NCBI GenBank assembly: GCA_030549495.1
Contig: JAUIRK010000767.1
Span: forward strand, 114,186-178,185
From: Nectonema munidae
Lineage: Eukaryota; Nematomorpha; Nectonematoida; Nectonematidae
Length of the DNA stretch: 64,000 nt
Direction of reading: 5' to 3'
Position numbers and translations under genes: made by a program. Every line of letters starts with the position of its first letter. Within the stretch, counting starts at the first letter, position 1. The notes beneath the pieces are model-generated. The model saw only the letters and a list, made by a program, of their open reading frames with translations, searched no databases and was not told where the DNA came from. Positions 48,101 to 55,417 of this stretch are shown one piece after another.

Positions 48101-49589
48101 AAACTTCAATACAAAGTATAGCTAAAAATAATGCAAAGTTGAAAATCGAAACTTAAGGGGCTCAAAATATAAGGGGAAGGATAAAACAATCAGCATTATA
48201 TAAAGTGCGCATAAAACTAAACCGGTTCGATTTCAGTTTAAGGCGAAGTTCAAGTCAACTTGAATAATAGGTTCTTGAAAATATTTAATCTATCTGTGAA
48301 TATTAAAAGATATATATAATAATAAAATTTTCGTTTTTTAATGATTTCATGCCACACTCTTTTTATATAATGATATTTAAACTAACATTTTGATTTCTTT
48401 CAATAAAAATTTTTAATTTGAAATGATTGTTTATTGAATTTTTTTGAAACTGTCAAAATAATTCGATTACATCGAAGAGAAAATTAAATGATATAAGATT
48501 CATGGTTATAGGCCAAACCTAATTTAAAAGAATTGGAGATGGAAAGTGTGGTTTTAATGTAATTAATAACCATGAATATTTAACAAAGTTTGATTGTTAT
48601 TAATTTGATTTGATTAAAATATCTACATGAAGTTCTCGCTATCAATGCTTCTCGCATATTATGCAGTGAAGGAATTGTCATCTTTGAGGCATTGAATATT
48701 ATTTGAGGATTGAATATTATTTGCGCATACTTACAACAGTTCTACAATATTTAAAATATTTCGCTTCAGTTAAATTTTTTCAAAACACCGATTTCAATGG
48801 TAGTAATTAAAAAACATTATTTTATTCTTATGATATCTTTGCTTATAATAGCATAAATTAGTTAATTGATAAAAACAATTTTAATTAATAATTCTAATTT
48901 CATTTTGAAGAAAAAAAGTATTTCACAGAATAAACTTCTTGAATAAATCAATCTATAATATCATATACATTTTTTTCCAATTTTTTCAAGGCCATATTTT
49001 TAATTAGCTTATACAAGCCCCAAACATTAAGCCTTACTGTGTATTTTCAGCTAAATACTATTTTATAATAAAAAATACTGCAACAAAATCTGAAGGATTG
49101 AGAATAAGCAACTTTCATTAACAAAATTTCCCAACTATAGGTTTGCATAGATAGTTGATGAAATCTCACACACACACACCCCCACACAAATAATTTGTTA
49201 ACAATATACATTCTCTTTTATGTTAACTTTCTTGTATACTAGAAAAATAAAAAGTTGGGTATATATTTTTATAAGTATTTTTTATGAAGATTCAAATGTT
49301 AATAAATATAGAAATGATGATAGTATTATTGATTAACTGAAGAAGTTACCGATTTCAACAAGTTCCCCCAGTAATCATTTTCAAGTATCGAAGAAAAGGA
49401 AAATGTGTTTCTTTTAACATCCTGATTATTCACAATGGCTGGAAAATCATCAAAAGCAAATCCACATCTGAGAGAATTCAGGTAGGCTGCAAGTACAGCT
49501 GCTAACAAGATGAAAAAAGGTGAAAGATGCTGTTCTACTTTCTGGACGATAGGCAACGATTCCAAAGTTCTCTCTTTCTTCTTAGACAT
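17439..49589 (-). CDS. TMTC3: TMTC3-like protein O-mannosyltransferase, 12 exons
   Basis: Twelve exons were assembled by homology and splice sites (listed separately); the product is about 850 residues against about 914 for human TMTC3. The family consists of ER multi-pass membrane proteins with lumenal C-terminal TPR repeats that O-mannosylate cadherin-type proteins. Seen here: an N-terminal membrane segment (FFILLAAVLAAYL), the acidic FAFDDFPAI loop motif of the GT-C fold, NDYWG, SHKSYRPL, FAIHPINTES, VGRAELL, SKEQGI, the DUF1736-type segment with NLCCDWSM, FFPVGFVLAERILY, then TPR repeats from exon 9 on. KLWNNLGH in exon 9 and CCDWSM favour TMTC3 over TMTC1, 2 and 4. The gene spans 32 kb because introns are long and full of transposons. 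Unresolved: phases at exons 4/5 and 5/6, where a mini-exon may be missing. Confidence 0.93.
18820..18892 (-). CDS. TMTC3: TMTC3 exon 11 (TPR)
   Basis: 73 bp; acceptor TTTGTAG|G and donor TTTCTA|GTAAGA. It encodes LQEASSLIRFALKEHRKNEE, the helix pair that completes a TPR between exons 10 and 12; phases fit on both sides. Confidence 0.85.
18893..20209. other. TMTC3 intron 10 with a partial copy of exon 11
   Basis: 19738-19767 is nearly identical to part of exon 11 (plus-strand AAAGCAAAACGAATCAA is shared exactly), and loosely similar sequence follows. No usable splice pair was found around it, so it is read as a degenerate exon duplication or a repeat. Confidence 0.45.
20210..20451 (-). CDS. 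TMTC3: TMTC3 exon 10 (TPR)
   Basis: 242 bp; acceptor TATATAG|GAT and donor AATAG|GTCAAT. Contains TYLILADLEKEKENFPQALS and FIPAILKKGEIL, TPR-type helix pairs aligning with the middle of the TMTC3 repeat domain. It is more diverged than other exons. Confidence 0.85.
20737..21185 (+). repeat. third copy of the 6.4-kb dispersed repeat
   Basis: Starts AACTTCACATTCTGGGAAAGG and ends after the CTTTCTTCAACACACTTGCTTC block, as at 6453 and 7050. It carries the same ATGAATCATGGCACTC short ORF start but with an early stop. It lies in TMTC3 intron 9. Confidence 0.65.
22250..22425 (+). repeat. tRNA-derived SINE
   Basis: An A-box-like GTGGTTAGATGTTGG and a B-box GGTTCGATCCC (about 22313-22323) are spaced as in a tRNA, followed by a unique tail with TGTGCCTTCTCGATGAAAAC and TACCTTTACCTTTA. 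The tail recurs at about 50290-50331, showing it is dispersed. It lies in TMTC3 intron 9, just past exon 9. Confidence 0.65.
22519..22807 (-). CDS. TMTC3: TMTC3 exon 9 (last TM, first TPRs)
   Basis: 289 bp; acceptor TTTGCAG|C and donor AGAAAT|GTAACT. It encodes the last membrane helix, TLSRNEDWISE (family RNxDWxSE), then NSKLWNNLGHLCEEEANYA, the first TPR, and a second TPR starting DVGAYINLARV. Confidence 0.92.
23400..23830 (+). pseudogene. possible piggyBac C-terminal fragment
   Basis: Open pieces interrupted by a stop near 23577 and frameshifts. With a frameshift near 23735 the 3' part reads a cysteine/histidine series (C..SSC, SKCDRGFHLSC) preceded by DRIEHFVIQVSNKK, resembling the cysteine-rich tail of piggyBac transposases. 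The upstream part is not recognised. It sits in TMTC3 intron 8 and is weakly supported. Confidence 0.3.
24327..24478 (-). CDS. TMTC3: TMTC3 exon 8
   Basis: 152 bp; acceptor GATTTGCAG|GCT and donor TACAA|GTAGAG. It encodes LPYVPCSNCFFPVGFVLAER, the PFIPASNLFFPVGFVVAER signature, then ILYASCIGYSLLFSL. It ends in phase 2, matched by exon 9. Confidence 0.93.
24793..25030. mobile_element. hAT-like terminus, partner end not found
   Basis: CAGTGGCGTGTCCAGAAATT at 24793 closely matches the terminal repeat of the 42738-43041 hAT element (CAGTGGGGGATCCAGAAATC read inward). No matching opposite terminus or 8-bp duplication was seen, so this is a partial copy in TMTC3 intron 7. Confidence 0.45.
25705..25948 (-). 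CDS. TMTC3: TMTC3 exon 7 (DUF1736-type core)
   Basis: 244 bp; acceptor GACGCAG|A and donor ATAATG|GTGAGT. It encodes HDNPTAH, RHFTYAYLAFKHFSFL, PFNLCCDWSMPSV and two membrane helices. The CCDWSM block aligns with TMTC3 CCDWTMG. Confidence 0.93.
26067..28291 (-). mobile_element. hAT transposon with 8-bp target-site duplication
   Basis: CTCTAGAG occurs at 26067-26074 and 28284-28291. Between them 26075-28283 (2209 bp) starts CAGTGGTTCCCAACC and ends GGTTGGGAACCCCTG, classic hAT terminal inverted repeats with one mismatch in 15. A minus-strand transposase remnant is inside. The element lies in intron 6 of TMTC3, same strand orientation as the host gene. Confidence 0.93.
26590..27445 (-). pseudogene. 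hAT transposase remnant (ZBED5/SCAND3-like group)
   Basis: The minus strand reads CTDGAPSMLGCRSGFQQMVK (27414-27355), then HCIIHRKVFASKTLPTDLK, TVNFIKSNALNNSWFAKLC, LLLHTDVR, and after a frameshift KLAYLVDFF and NLSLQGG near 27080-27020; further fragments (FAAKFQDVPERYQEEFIDFI, DFESLAVNQFWIK) reach 26590. These are consecutive blocks of the domesticated and mobile hAT transposases of the ZBED5/SCAND3 type. The N-terminal part with the zinc finger and first Asp is missing, so it is a non-autonomous copy. Confidence 0.85.
29422..29582 (-). CDS. TMTC3: TMTC3 exon 6
   Basis: Donor TTTTTTGT|GTAAGT. It encodes a basic loop (KWKARGSLKE), the helix LCLNIFSALLLLYWRF and FERPNFFV before the DUF1736-type segment. 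The acceptor TATATAG|AAAAAT gives phase 0; using an AG 10 bp further on (start 29572) would restore the phase left by exon 5. Confidence 0.85.
29760..29876 (-). CDS. TMTC3: TMTC3 exon 5
   Basis: 117 bp; acceptor GTTAG|GA and donor AAAAA|GTAAGT. It encodes a membrane helix followed by SKEQGI, a TMTC hallmark, and a second helix. Phase is 2 in, 1 out; neither neighbour fits perfectly with my chosen sites. Confidence 0.85.
30055..30375 (+). repeat. dispersed repeat B, copy 1
   Basis: Shares with 37983-38312, in the same order and strand, GACGTTCGCA / GGCGTTCGCAC, GATATCRTGRYCC, GGAATGCTGA, ATTAGGGAAA, GGGTCGCCAGA and TACCTAAYCGTAAAAA. No ORF. It lies in TMTC3 intron 4. Confidence 0.6.
32337..32405 (-). 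CDS. TMTC3: TMTC3 exon 4
   Basis: Acceptor TTCTTTGTAG|GTT. It encodes VTSIVGRAELL then a hydrophobic run, matching VTGVVGRAELL of TMTC3. The donor is taken as TTAT|GTAAAA (69 bp, phase 0); an alternative TTG|GTCTTC 14 bp earlier would give phase 1. It is too short to show as an ORF of its own. Confidence 0.85.
33827..33940 (+). repeat. 57-bp tandem repeat, two copies
   Basis: 33827-33883 and 33884-33940 both start TAACCTRCCAGCAAAATTA and differ at about six positions. TMTC3 intron 3. Confidence 0.8.
34326..34521 (+). repeat. dispersed repeat C, copy 1 (inverted partner at 40440)
   Basis: AACGCCATCT...CTCTTTG...ATTCACATCCGCTGACA...AAATAATGAATG...GGTGTTTTATTTA...TAGCCGTAACTA...GTTAGTAAAGTC matches the minus strand of 40440-40613 block by block. 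TMTC3 intron 3. Confidence 0.65.
37983..38312 (+). repeat. dispersed repeat B, copy 2
   Basis: Second, GC-richer copy of the repeat at 30055-30375; same strand and block order. TMTC3 intron 3. Confidence 0.6.
40440..40613 (-). repeat. dispersed repeat C, copy 2
   Basis: Inverted relative to copy 1, about 6 kb away in the same intron. Similarity extends over about 170-190 bp with small indels. Confidence 0.65.
41157..41472. mobile_element. 300-bp hAT MITE with 8-bp target-site duplication
   Basis: GTCTAAAG occurs at 41157-41164 and 41465-41472. The intervening 300 bp start CAGGAATCGGCAAAC and end TTTGCCGACCCTTG (inward CAAGGGTCGGCAAA), a hAT-type inverted terminal repeat. No coding capacity. 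It is only about 70 bp downstream of TMTC3 exon 3, in intron 3. Confidence 0.9.
41540..41660 (-). CDS. TMTC3: TMTC3 exon 3
   Basis: 121 bp; acceptor CTCTCAG|T and donor GAATCG|GTATGT. Translation ends in LLSAFLFAIHPINTES, the strongly conserved LLFAVHPIHTEAV region. The single first base completes the Asn codon left by exon 2. Confidence 0.9.
42395..42620 (+). repeat. degenerate tRNA-like/SINE sequence
   Basis: GGTTGGTTAGATAGGAGGCGTGAG then CTTCGAAACC, later GTGTTCGATTCCGGATCG (about 42534-42551), a B-box-like motif. Two pol III-type boxes suggest one or two degraded tRNA-derived repeats. TMTC3 intron 2. Confidence 0.4.
42730..43049. mobile_element. 304-bp hAT MITE with 8-bp target-site duplication and C-runs
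   Basis: GGTCAATC occurs at 42730-42737 and 43042-43049. The 304-bp element 42738-43041 starts CAGGGATGGACC and, read inward from the other end, CAGTGGGGGATCC. It holds two long C-runs (about 42775-42790 and 42992-43013). It lies in TMTC3 intron 2. Confidence 0.88.
44930..45066 (-). CDS. TMTC3: TMTC3 exon 2
   Basis: 137 bp; acceptor TTTTCAG|GAAAGC and donor ACAA|GTAAGT. Translation contains SHKSYRPLT and FGFHLVNLILHFVNSFF, the lumenal loop and next membrane helix of TMTC proteins. It ends in phase 2. Confidence 0.92.
45067..49349. other. TMTC3 intron 1, no gene seen
   Basis: AT-rich, with a C/G-rich patch near 45965-46020 (AGGAGACAGGCGAGAGGGGC) that looks like a degraded transposon end and a CA-rich patch near 49170-49190. 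No exon or RNA gene found. Confidence 0.4.
49350..49589 (-). CDS. TMTC3: TMTC3 exon 1 (start codon, first TM, DD motif)
   Basis: ATG at 49589, 80 codons, donor TCG|GTAACT in phase 0. It encodes a lysine-rich cytosolic N terminus (MSKKKER), the first membrane helix and the FAFDDFPAI acidic loop, ending NDYWGNLLKS. The next exon continues with SHKSYRPL as in the family. Confidence 0.92.
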
Positions 49590-50204
49590 TGGGTAGGAGC
49601 TTAAAATGATAAGTTATTTATTAGAGCAATGCTAGAACTTGTGCATTAAAAGCTTTAATAGTTTGTATCGAAAAAAATGATTAGTAAATTCGCTAAGCAA
49701 AAAGCATAGACCAAACTATAATTAAAAACTAGGACAAATACCTTTCCAAATATTTTTTACCTTTTTCAATTGATGGAAATAATTTTGACATTAATTTTAA
49801 GGGCATAAATACAAAGAAAAACTCTTTTTATTGAAACAGGATAGAAAAATCCAACAAAAACTATTGGTCGCGACAAATACCAAGATTTAGAAAGTATAAA
49901 GGGCTGTAGTAACAAAATCTTTCCTTTCTTTCTTCAAATCTCTCAGATGTCGGTCGAACAAAAATATAGCGTCCATAAAATCGTAGATAAATAACAAATT
50001 AGAGCAATTTTAAATTTAATTATACTTTTCATTTTAAAGCGCCATCTTCAAAAAAGGCAATAAAATTTGTCTCAACCTTTCGCGCAAGAGAGAGAAAGAG
50101 AGAGAAGCAATAAAATTTAATTAGTTCATTCTAAACCATGAAACATAATAAAAAAGATAAGCCTACATTATTAAAATGCACTTATATATTTCTCTTAATT
50201 TTTT

Positions 50205-50335
50205 ACGAATCTAGAAGTCGTTACAGAAAAAGAAGGACTTTGACTGCGCAACCTCACCTTCACCATAGTTGGATACAAGTCACGCGTTTGTGCCTTCTCG
50301 ATGAAAACCCACCACGCTACCTTTACCTTTAGCTA
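50205..50335 (+). repeat. SINE tail fragment
   Basis: GTGCCTTCTCGATGAAAACxCACC...TACCTTTACCTTTA matches the tail of the SINE at 22250-22425; the tRNA-like head is missing or eroded. Upstream of TMTC3. Confidence 0.55.
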
Positions 50336-50972
50336 AATACTAAGTTCATCATTTGAAACATATTTTCAAAAGATTTTCCCATGAAAGTACTCTTTCTTAG
50401 GAGAAGAGTGTTTAGCTCTGCTACTAAAAAATATGATTGAAATAGTCAAATATATTTCATACTAACTTCAATAGTAAATCTCACTATCCACACACGTCCT
50501 ATATGTAACATGGAAACTTATATCAAGGATAGGAGTGCAAAGCATGATTTTTCGTATTTTCATGTGTTTCACCTTTGAAGCGAAATTCCTTATAAGTGCT
50601 GCGAAAACATATATCCCAACGCTTCAATAAATCATCATGCATATACGCCATTTTTATTCCAGATCTAAATTTTATTTAAACCTCACCACACCTTCTCTTT
50701 TTTGGTGTGAAGTTGATATCGGAGGGCAAAGCACTCACTTCAAATCGGGAAAGAATCATCTATTTCTGGCGCGCACTCAATACACGTGTCTGTATGGTTT
50801 TGCCCCTGGCTACGCTAAAGAAGAATGACTGAAATAGAGCAAGTCTTTTGACATTCGGCTCTGTTGATTGGTTGGTTGGAGATATCAAACCACTTTCAGC
50901 AATAAGACTATCTATATGCTCGCATTATGCTTAAGATGGTTAATCACAGTTTTTGGGAATTTGTTTTGAGAG

Positions 50973-51052
50973 TTGGGAGCCTTGGGGATCGAACCCCTGA
51001 CCTTCAACTGTTGAGCTGAGAGGCACACCCTAACAACCACTGAGGCTCTAAC
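50973..51052 (-). tRNA. tRNA-like sequence (pseudogene or SINE head)
   Basis: Read on the minus strand, GAGCCTC at the 5' end pairs with AGGCTC at the 3' end; an A-box (AGTGGTTGTTAGGG) and an intact B-box and T-loop (GGGGTTCGATCCCC) are present. The anticodon stem does not form convincingly, so no isotype can be given; it is more likely a tRNA pseudogene or SINE head than a working tRNA. Confidence 0.45.
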
Positions 51053-54000
51053 ATGTGTGTAAAATATTTGAGAATATTATTTCTTAGTTTGAAGTTGGGT
51101 ATTGAATGCAGTGAGGCGTGAATATTTTGATGAAATGTAGTGAAATGTCTAACGAAGAAGACATGTTAATTTTTAAAAAGGCGTTCATACGAAATCTAAA
51201 GTTTTACTTGAAAGAATATTTCGACAAAAATTTGGCGTGTCAAAGAAAGAGAAAAATGATAGGATATTTTTGAAGTGCGTAAAAATATGAAGGAACTCTG
51301 TGCGTATCGATTAAGATTTGAACTTTCTGTTCACAGCATTTACAGCAATCATATATGAATATATAAATATACGGTTGTGTGTGTTTGCAGCAGCGCAGTT
51401 ATACAAATGTACAACACACTACAATACACATGCTTTTTTCGTCTTGAAAGAAAGAAGTCGATTGTACGAGACAAGATACACTTGGATTACCCAAGATATT
51501 CAACTCACTAAGTCCTACTTCCAAAAACAAGCAATGCATTGTTTAAAGTCCACTCCAACTCTGATTTCTATGGTAGCATGTTAAACTTACAAAAACATGG
51601 CAACTCTTTTTATAACCCGTGTGGATCCGATGGGTTCTCAGTACCCACGGCAAATATAAAGAATATGTGAAAAAAACTTTTAGAATTTGCTATCAAAGGG
51701 GGTTCTAGTTTTCATGATTGAAAAAAAGTTTCTGTCTTGGTGTCAACAATAAATATGATTGCCTAATTTTGTAATTAATAATAAAAATTAATTATAAAAA
51801 AATTTTAATTTAACTTATCTGTTAAAAATATTAGAGCTTAATTTTTTGTCAATGAATCAGTTTTGGGTTTATAACTACAAAAATCTATTTAGCATCGTTT
51901 AATAAAATAATAGCAATTTTTTATGAAAGGCACATAAATGGCTTTCCTGAATATTTTTTGGTTTTATAAAAAAATATCAGTTTCGCTAAGAACTTTTTAA
52001 TTTTTTTTCCTACGATCTCTCCATAGATAAACTGAATTTGGTTTAACATTTGATCAATAGATTTTCAAGTTTATATTTGATGCGTATATTTAGGAGAGTA
52101 GAAAATAATTAAGATGTACAAATGTTAACTTGAAGTTTTTTTGATGAAATATCTCAGAATAATCAACTATGGTGCATTTCTGACGTTTTAGATCATACTT
52201 TACGCCAAAAATTTGAACCCTTAGTAGACATTTTTATGCAGCATTGAACAAGAAGGTAGAGCTCACTTTTTACTTTTTCCGTCACACCCGCACTTTATGC
52301 AACACTAATCAAAATCCATTTATACGAGTGAGATTTACTTTCCAAAATACCTTCCTACATCTCGTTTCAAGTAAGTTTTTAACACATGAAAAAGGTCTAG
52401 ACGAATTTTGGTATAAAAGACCGCTAAATTTAACAGGCCCAAAAATTAAGAAGCGTGCAAAACCGCGGATTCTAGATGTGCGCTCCTGCTAACACAAAGA
52501 GTATATGTAAAGAAAAGACTTACTTTTGAGCAAGAAGGAGGAGTCTTGAGCAGCAATTCCCTGGATATATGGGTTAAGTGTAGACTTTCAAATTCACAGA
52601 AACGATGAGAATGAGTGAAGCACAGAAAACGCTATACCTTTGCCCAAATTAGCTAAGCAGGGAGTAGGTAGGTAATTGTGTGAAGTGTGAAGTGTGAAAC
52701 TTATACGCATATTTGTGTTTTGGCGCAGTGGAGATTGTTTCGTGGCGAGAGTTTTCTTTTATTGTGGTGGCGTCCGATTCGTTGTCAGCAGTGTCACTCA
52801 TCATACATGCCCACCCCCCACTTACATACACACTTTACACACAGACACACCAGCGAGACGTCATCATTAGCAGCGTGAGCTGTGAAGAGTGCCAGAGCAG
52901 TGGCAGGGATGCTTAATCTCGAGGAGTTGAATGCATTTTCCTTGAACAAGAGAAGAAGTAAGAGATAGAGAAGCAAAAAAGAAGGAAAATCACAATTAAA
53001 ATAGTGCAAAGTAGTGTAGCACTTGTTAAATCTTACTTTTCGCACTCCCTCTATACGCATTAATTATTATTACTACTATTATTATTATGTATCTCTGTGC
53101 TTGTATGTGCGCTCATTATGTAAACGGCTTAAACGTTCTATTTCTAGACAAAGATCGCATCCTCACAGCGCAACCCAAGAATTCTGGCTCCATAATTCAA
53201 AAGCATCATTTCCCGCAGCGTCTGTCAAACTTTTCCATCCTTTCGCAAATTATTTAAGTTAACTGAATTGTCTCATGAATTATTACATTCGTTATAGTAC
53301 TACTACATACGTATAATGGAAAAGTGATCACGATACTCTGATGAGGTGTGTGGAATTTGATGTTAACGAAAAAATTCCTTCAATTGCGCTCTACCTTAGA
53401 CAAACAAACACGTAAAAACGCTTCTACCGCCTGTAACCTTTCTCCCTTCTTTGGCGCCGCTATATTTATAAGCCCAGAGGAAACTATTTCGCGAAGATAA
53501 GTAGCTGATCGCTTTCATTCCCTCATCATGACATCATTTAAAAGATCAGGGAAAATATAGTCCGAAATTTACTTTAAAATTTGGATAGTTGGAGAACCAT
53601 ATGTAGTGAATTATTGGGGCGTAAACCCCCGAAGTGCAAAATAAAATGTAGATAGAGTGTGTAGAATAGATTAACTTTCAATATTCGAATTTAATTTTCT
53701 ATTTTATTTTTTGATTAATTTATAAAAGACGAACTTAAATTTAAAATAGCAAATAATGTGTATCTGAAGTTTCACAAAAGTTTATAAAGAAAGTTTTATC
53801 AAATGAAAAAAGAAGTATGTGATGAGAGTTTGATGTAAGATTGAATTTTACTTTTAAATTAAAAGTAATTAGCACAGAAATATATTGTAAAATATTTTGC
53901 GTAAATTTGGATTTTCTTTCAGCTCAGGTACATTAAATTTTAGAAAAGTTAAGAAATGCAAGCTACAATTGTGTATGGCAAATGAAAAGAGATCTAATGA

Positions 54001-54724
54001 ATTATTTCATCCATGTTAGCTGATAATATGCACTTGTGAAATTACACATAAATTGCATGTCTTTAGATGCAGCTTACTTCTAACATTTGAATGGATATCC
54101 ATCTACTTACTCCATCAAATTTAATATTCATCTCATAGATAGAACAAGATTCTGTGATAGGAAAACTTGCATTCCTTCAGAATTGGGTTAAGTATGAAAT
54201 TTGATATACCCCTTACTCATAATAGTTTCAGGGAATGTAAGAAATACCTTGAGAAGTGAAACGTTTGCGTGTATAAATAAAAGGTAAGCAAACACTCTTG
54301 GAGTCCATAGCACCTCGCTCTACAGTGTGTGTTTGTGGGTGTGTGGTATATATAGACTCAAATCACCGTTTAAATCGCGAAATTTCATTGGAGCTGTGAA
54401 TGTGAATTCTACGAAAAGCAAACTTTGGCCTGGCGTTGCTCACTTGTAGAATTTGCACGCCAACTAAAAATTCTTTATATATGATAAGTGGGTACGTTGG
54501 TTAATACAGATTAGTTGGTGACTTTGCTACTTAGCGAATTAATTGTTTAATTAGTCTTCTTAAGCTAAGTAGATAGTCAATTAGTTTGAAAGTATTATCA
54601 TATTTTGAAGAATTTGTCTCATAAACATTTTTTATCTTCATATAATACTTGAAATATTATTATATCACATCCAAAAATAAATATGTTACACAAAAAAATA
54701 TTTACAAGACTTTTATAATTTCGT

Positions 54725-54819
54725 ATCAATTGTAAACTTTCAACATATATGCCATCAATTGTAGAATTTCAACGTATCAATTGTAAAATAGATATAAACC
54801 ACGTTATGCATCAATTGTA
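54725..54819 (+). repeat. four copies of ATCAATTGTA
   Basis: The decamer ATCAATTGTA occurs at 54725, 54754, 54776 and 54810, with related flanks (three copies are followed by ACTTTCAAC-, GAATTTCAACG- or AAATTACAACG-like sequence). A degenerate minisatellite of about 22-34 bp spacing. Confidence 0.65.
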
Positions 54820-55377
54820 AAATTACAACGTCCCCTGCAGATCTGGAGTGGAGATTATGGAAGTGTGGCAAGTTAAACGCTAAGTTAACTATTTCACTGC
54901 GTTGAAGTGTAAGATTGAATTTTATCTCATTTTATACAGTACTTTCAATCCTAAAAAGAGAGCATGCGCATCGGAGAGGAAATAAAATGAATTTACACTC
55001 TTGTGAATCTCCAACCCAACAATACAAATAATCCTGCTTCTGCTTTATTTTAGAAGAATATTCAGACTGACTAATTGGATCTGGCGTATGAATTTTAATC
55101 CAGAAGCCAGCAAGCTGTGGATCCCAAATATAATAGAGCCAAATATTTTTGGAGCTTTTGAAGAGCAGGACCACGAGTTGCCCATTTTGAGGGAAAGCGC
55201 TGTTAGATTTGTCATTTTTTAAGAATAAGCGTATGTGTATGCAACAAACACATAATTGAGATATCCCTCTTACTCGAAGGATCTCCTAGTTAAACCTGTT
55301 TGTTTGTTTGATCAATTAGTAGCTATTGATTTTTTAAAAAGATTATCCGAGAAAGATCAAAGATTAATAGAACAACG

Positions 55378-55417
55378 ACAACAGATCCAAGGATCAGGAG
55401 ATCACTGGATCTGTTGT
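55378..55417. repeat. perfect 11-bp inverted repeat, 18-base loop
   Basis: ACAACAGATCC (55378-55388) and GGATCTGTTGT (55407-55417). It could form a hairpin; no T-run or gene end is next to it, so no function is assigned. Confidence 0.6.

Noticed and set aside
53023-53262. Plus-strand ORF with a poly-tyrosine run
   Set aside because: The run is a TTA/TAC-type microsatellite; no homology or splice context.
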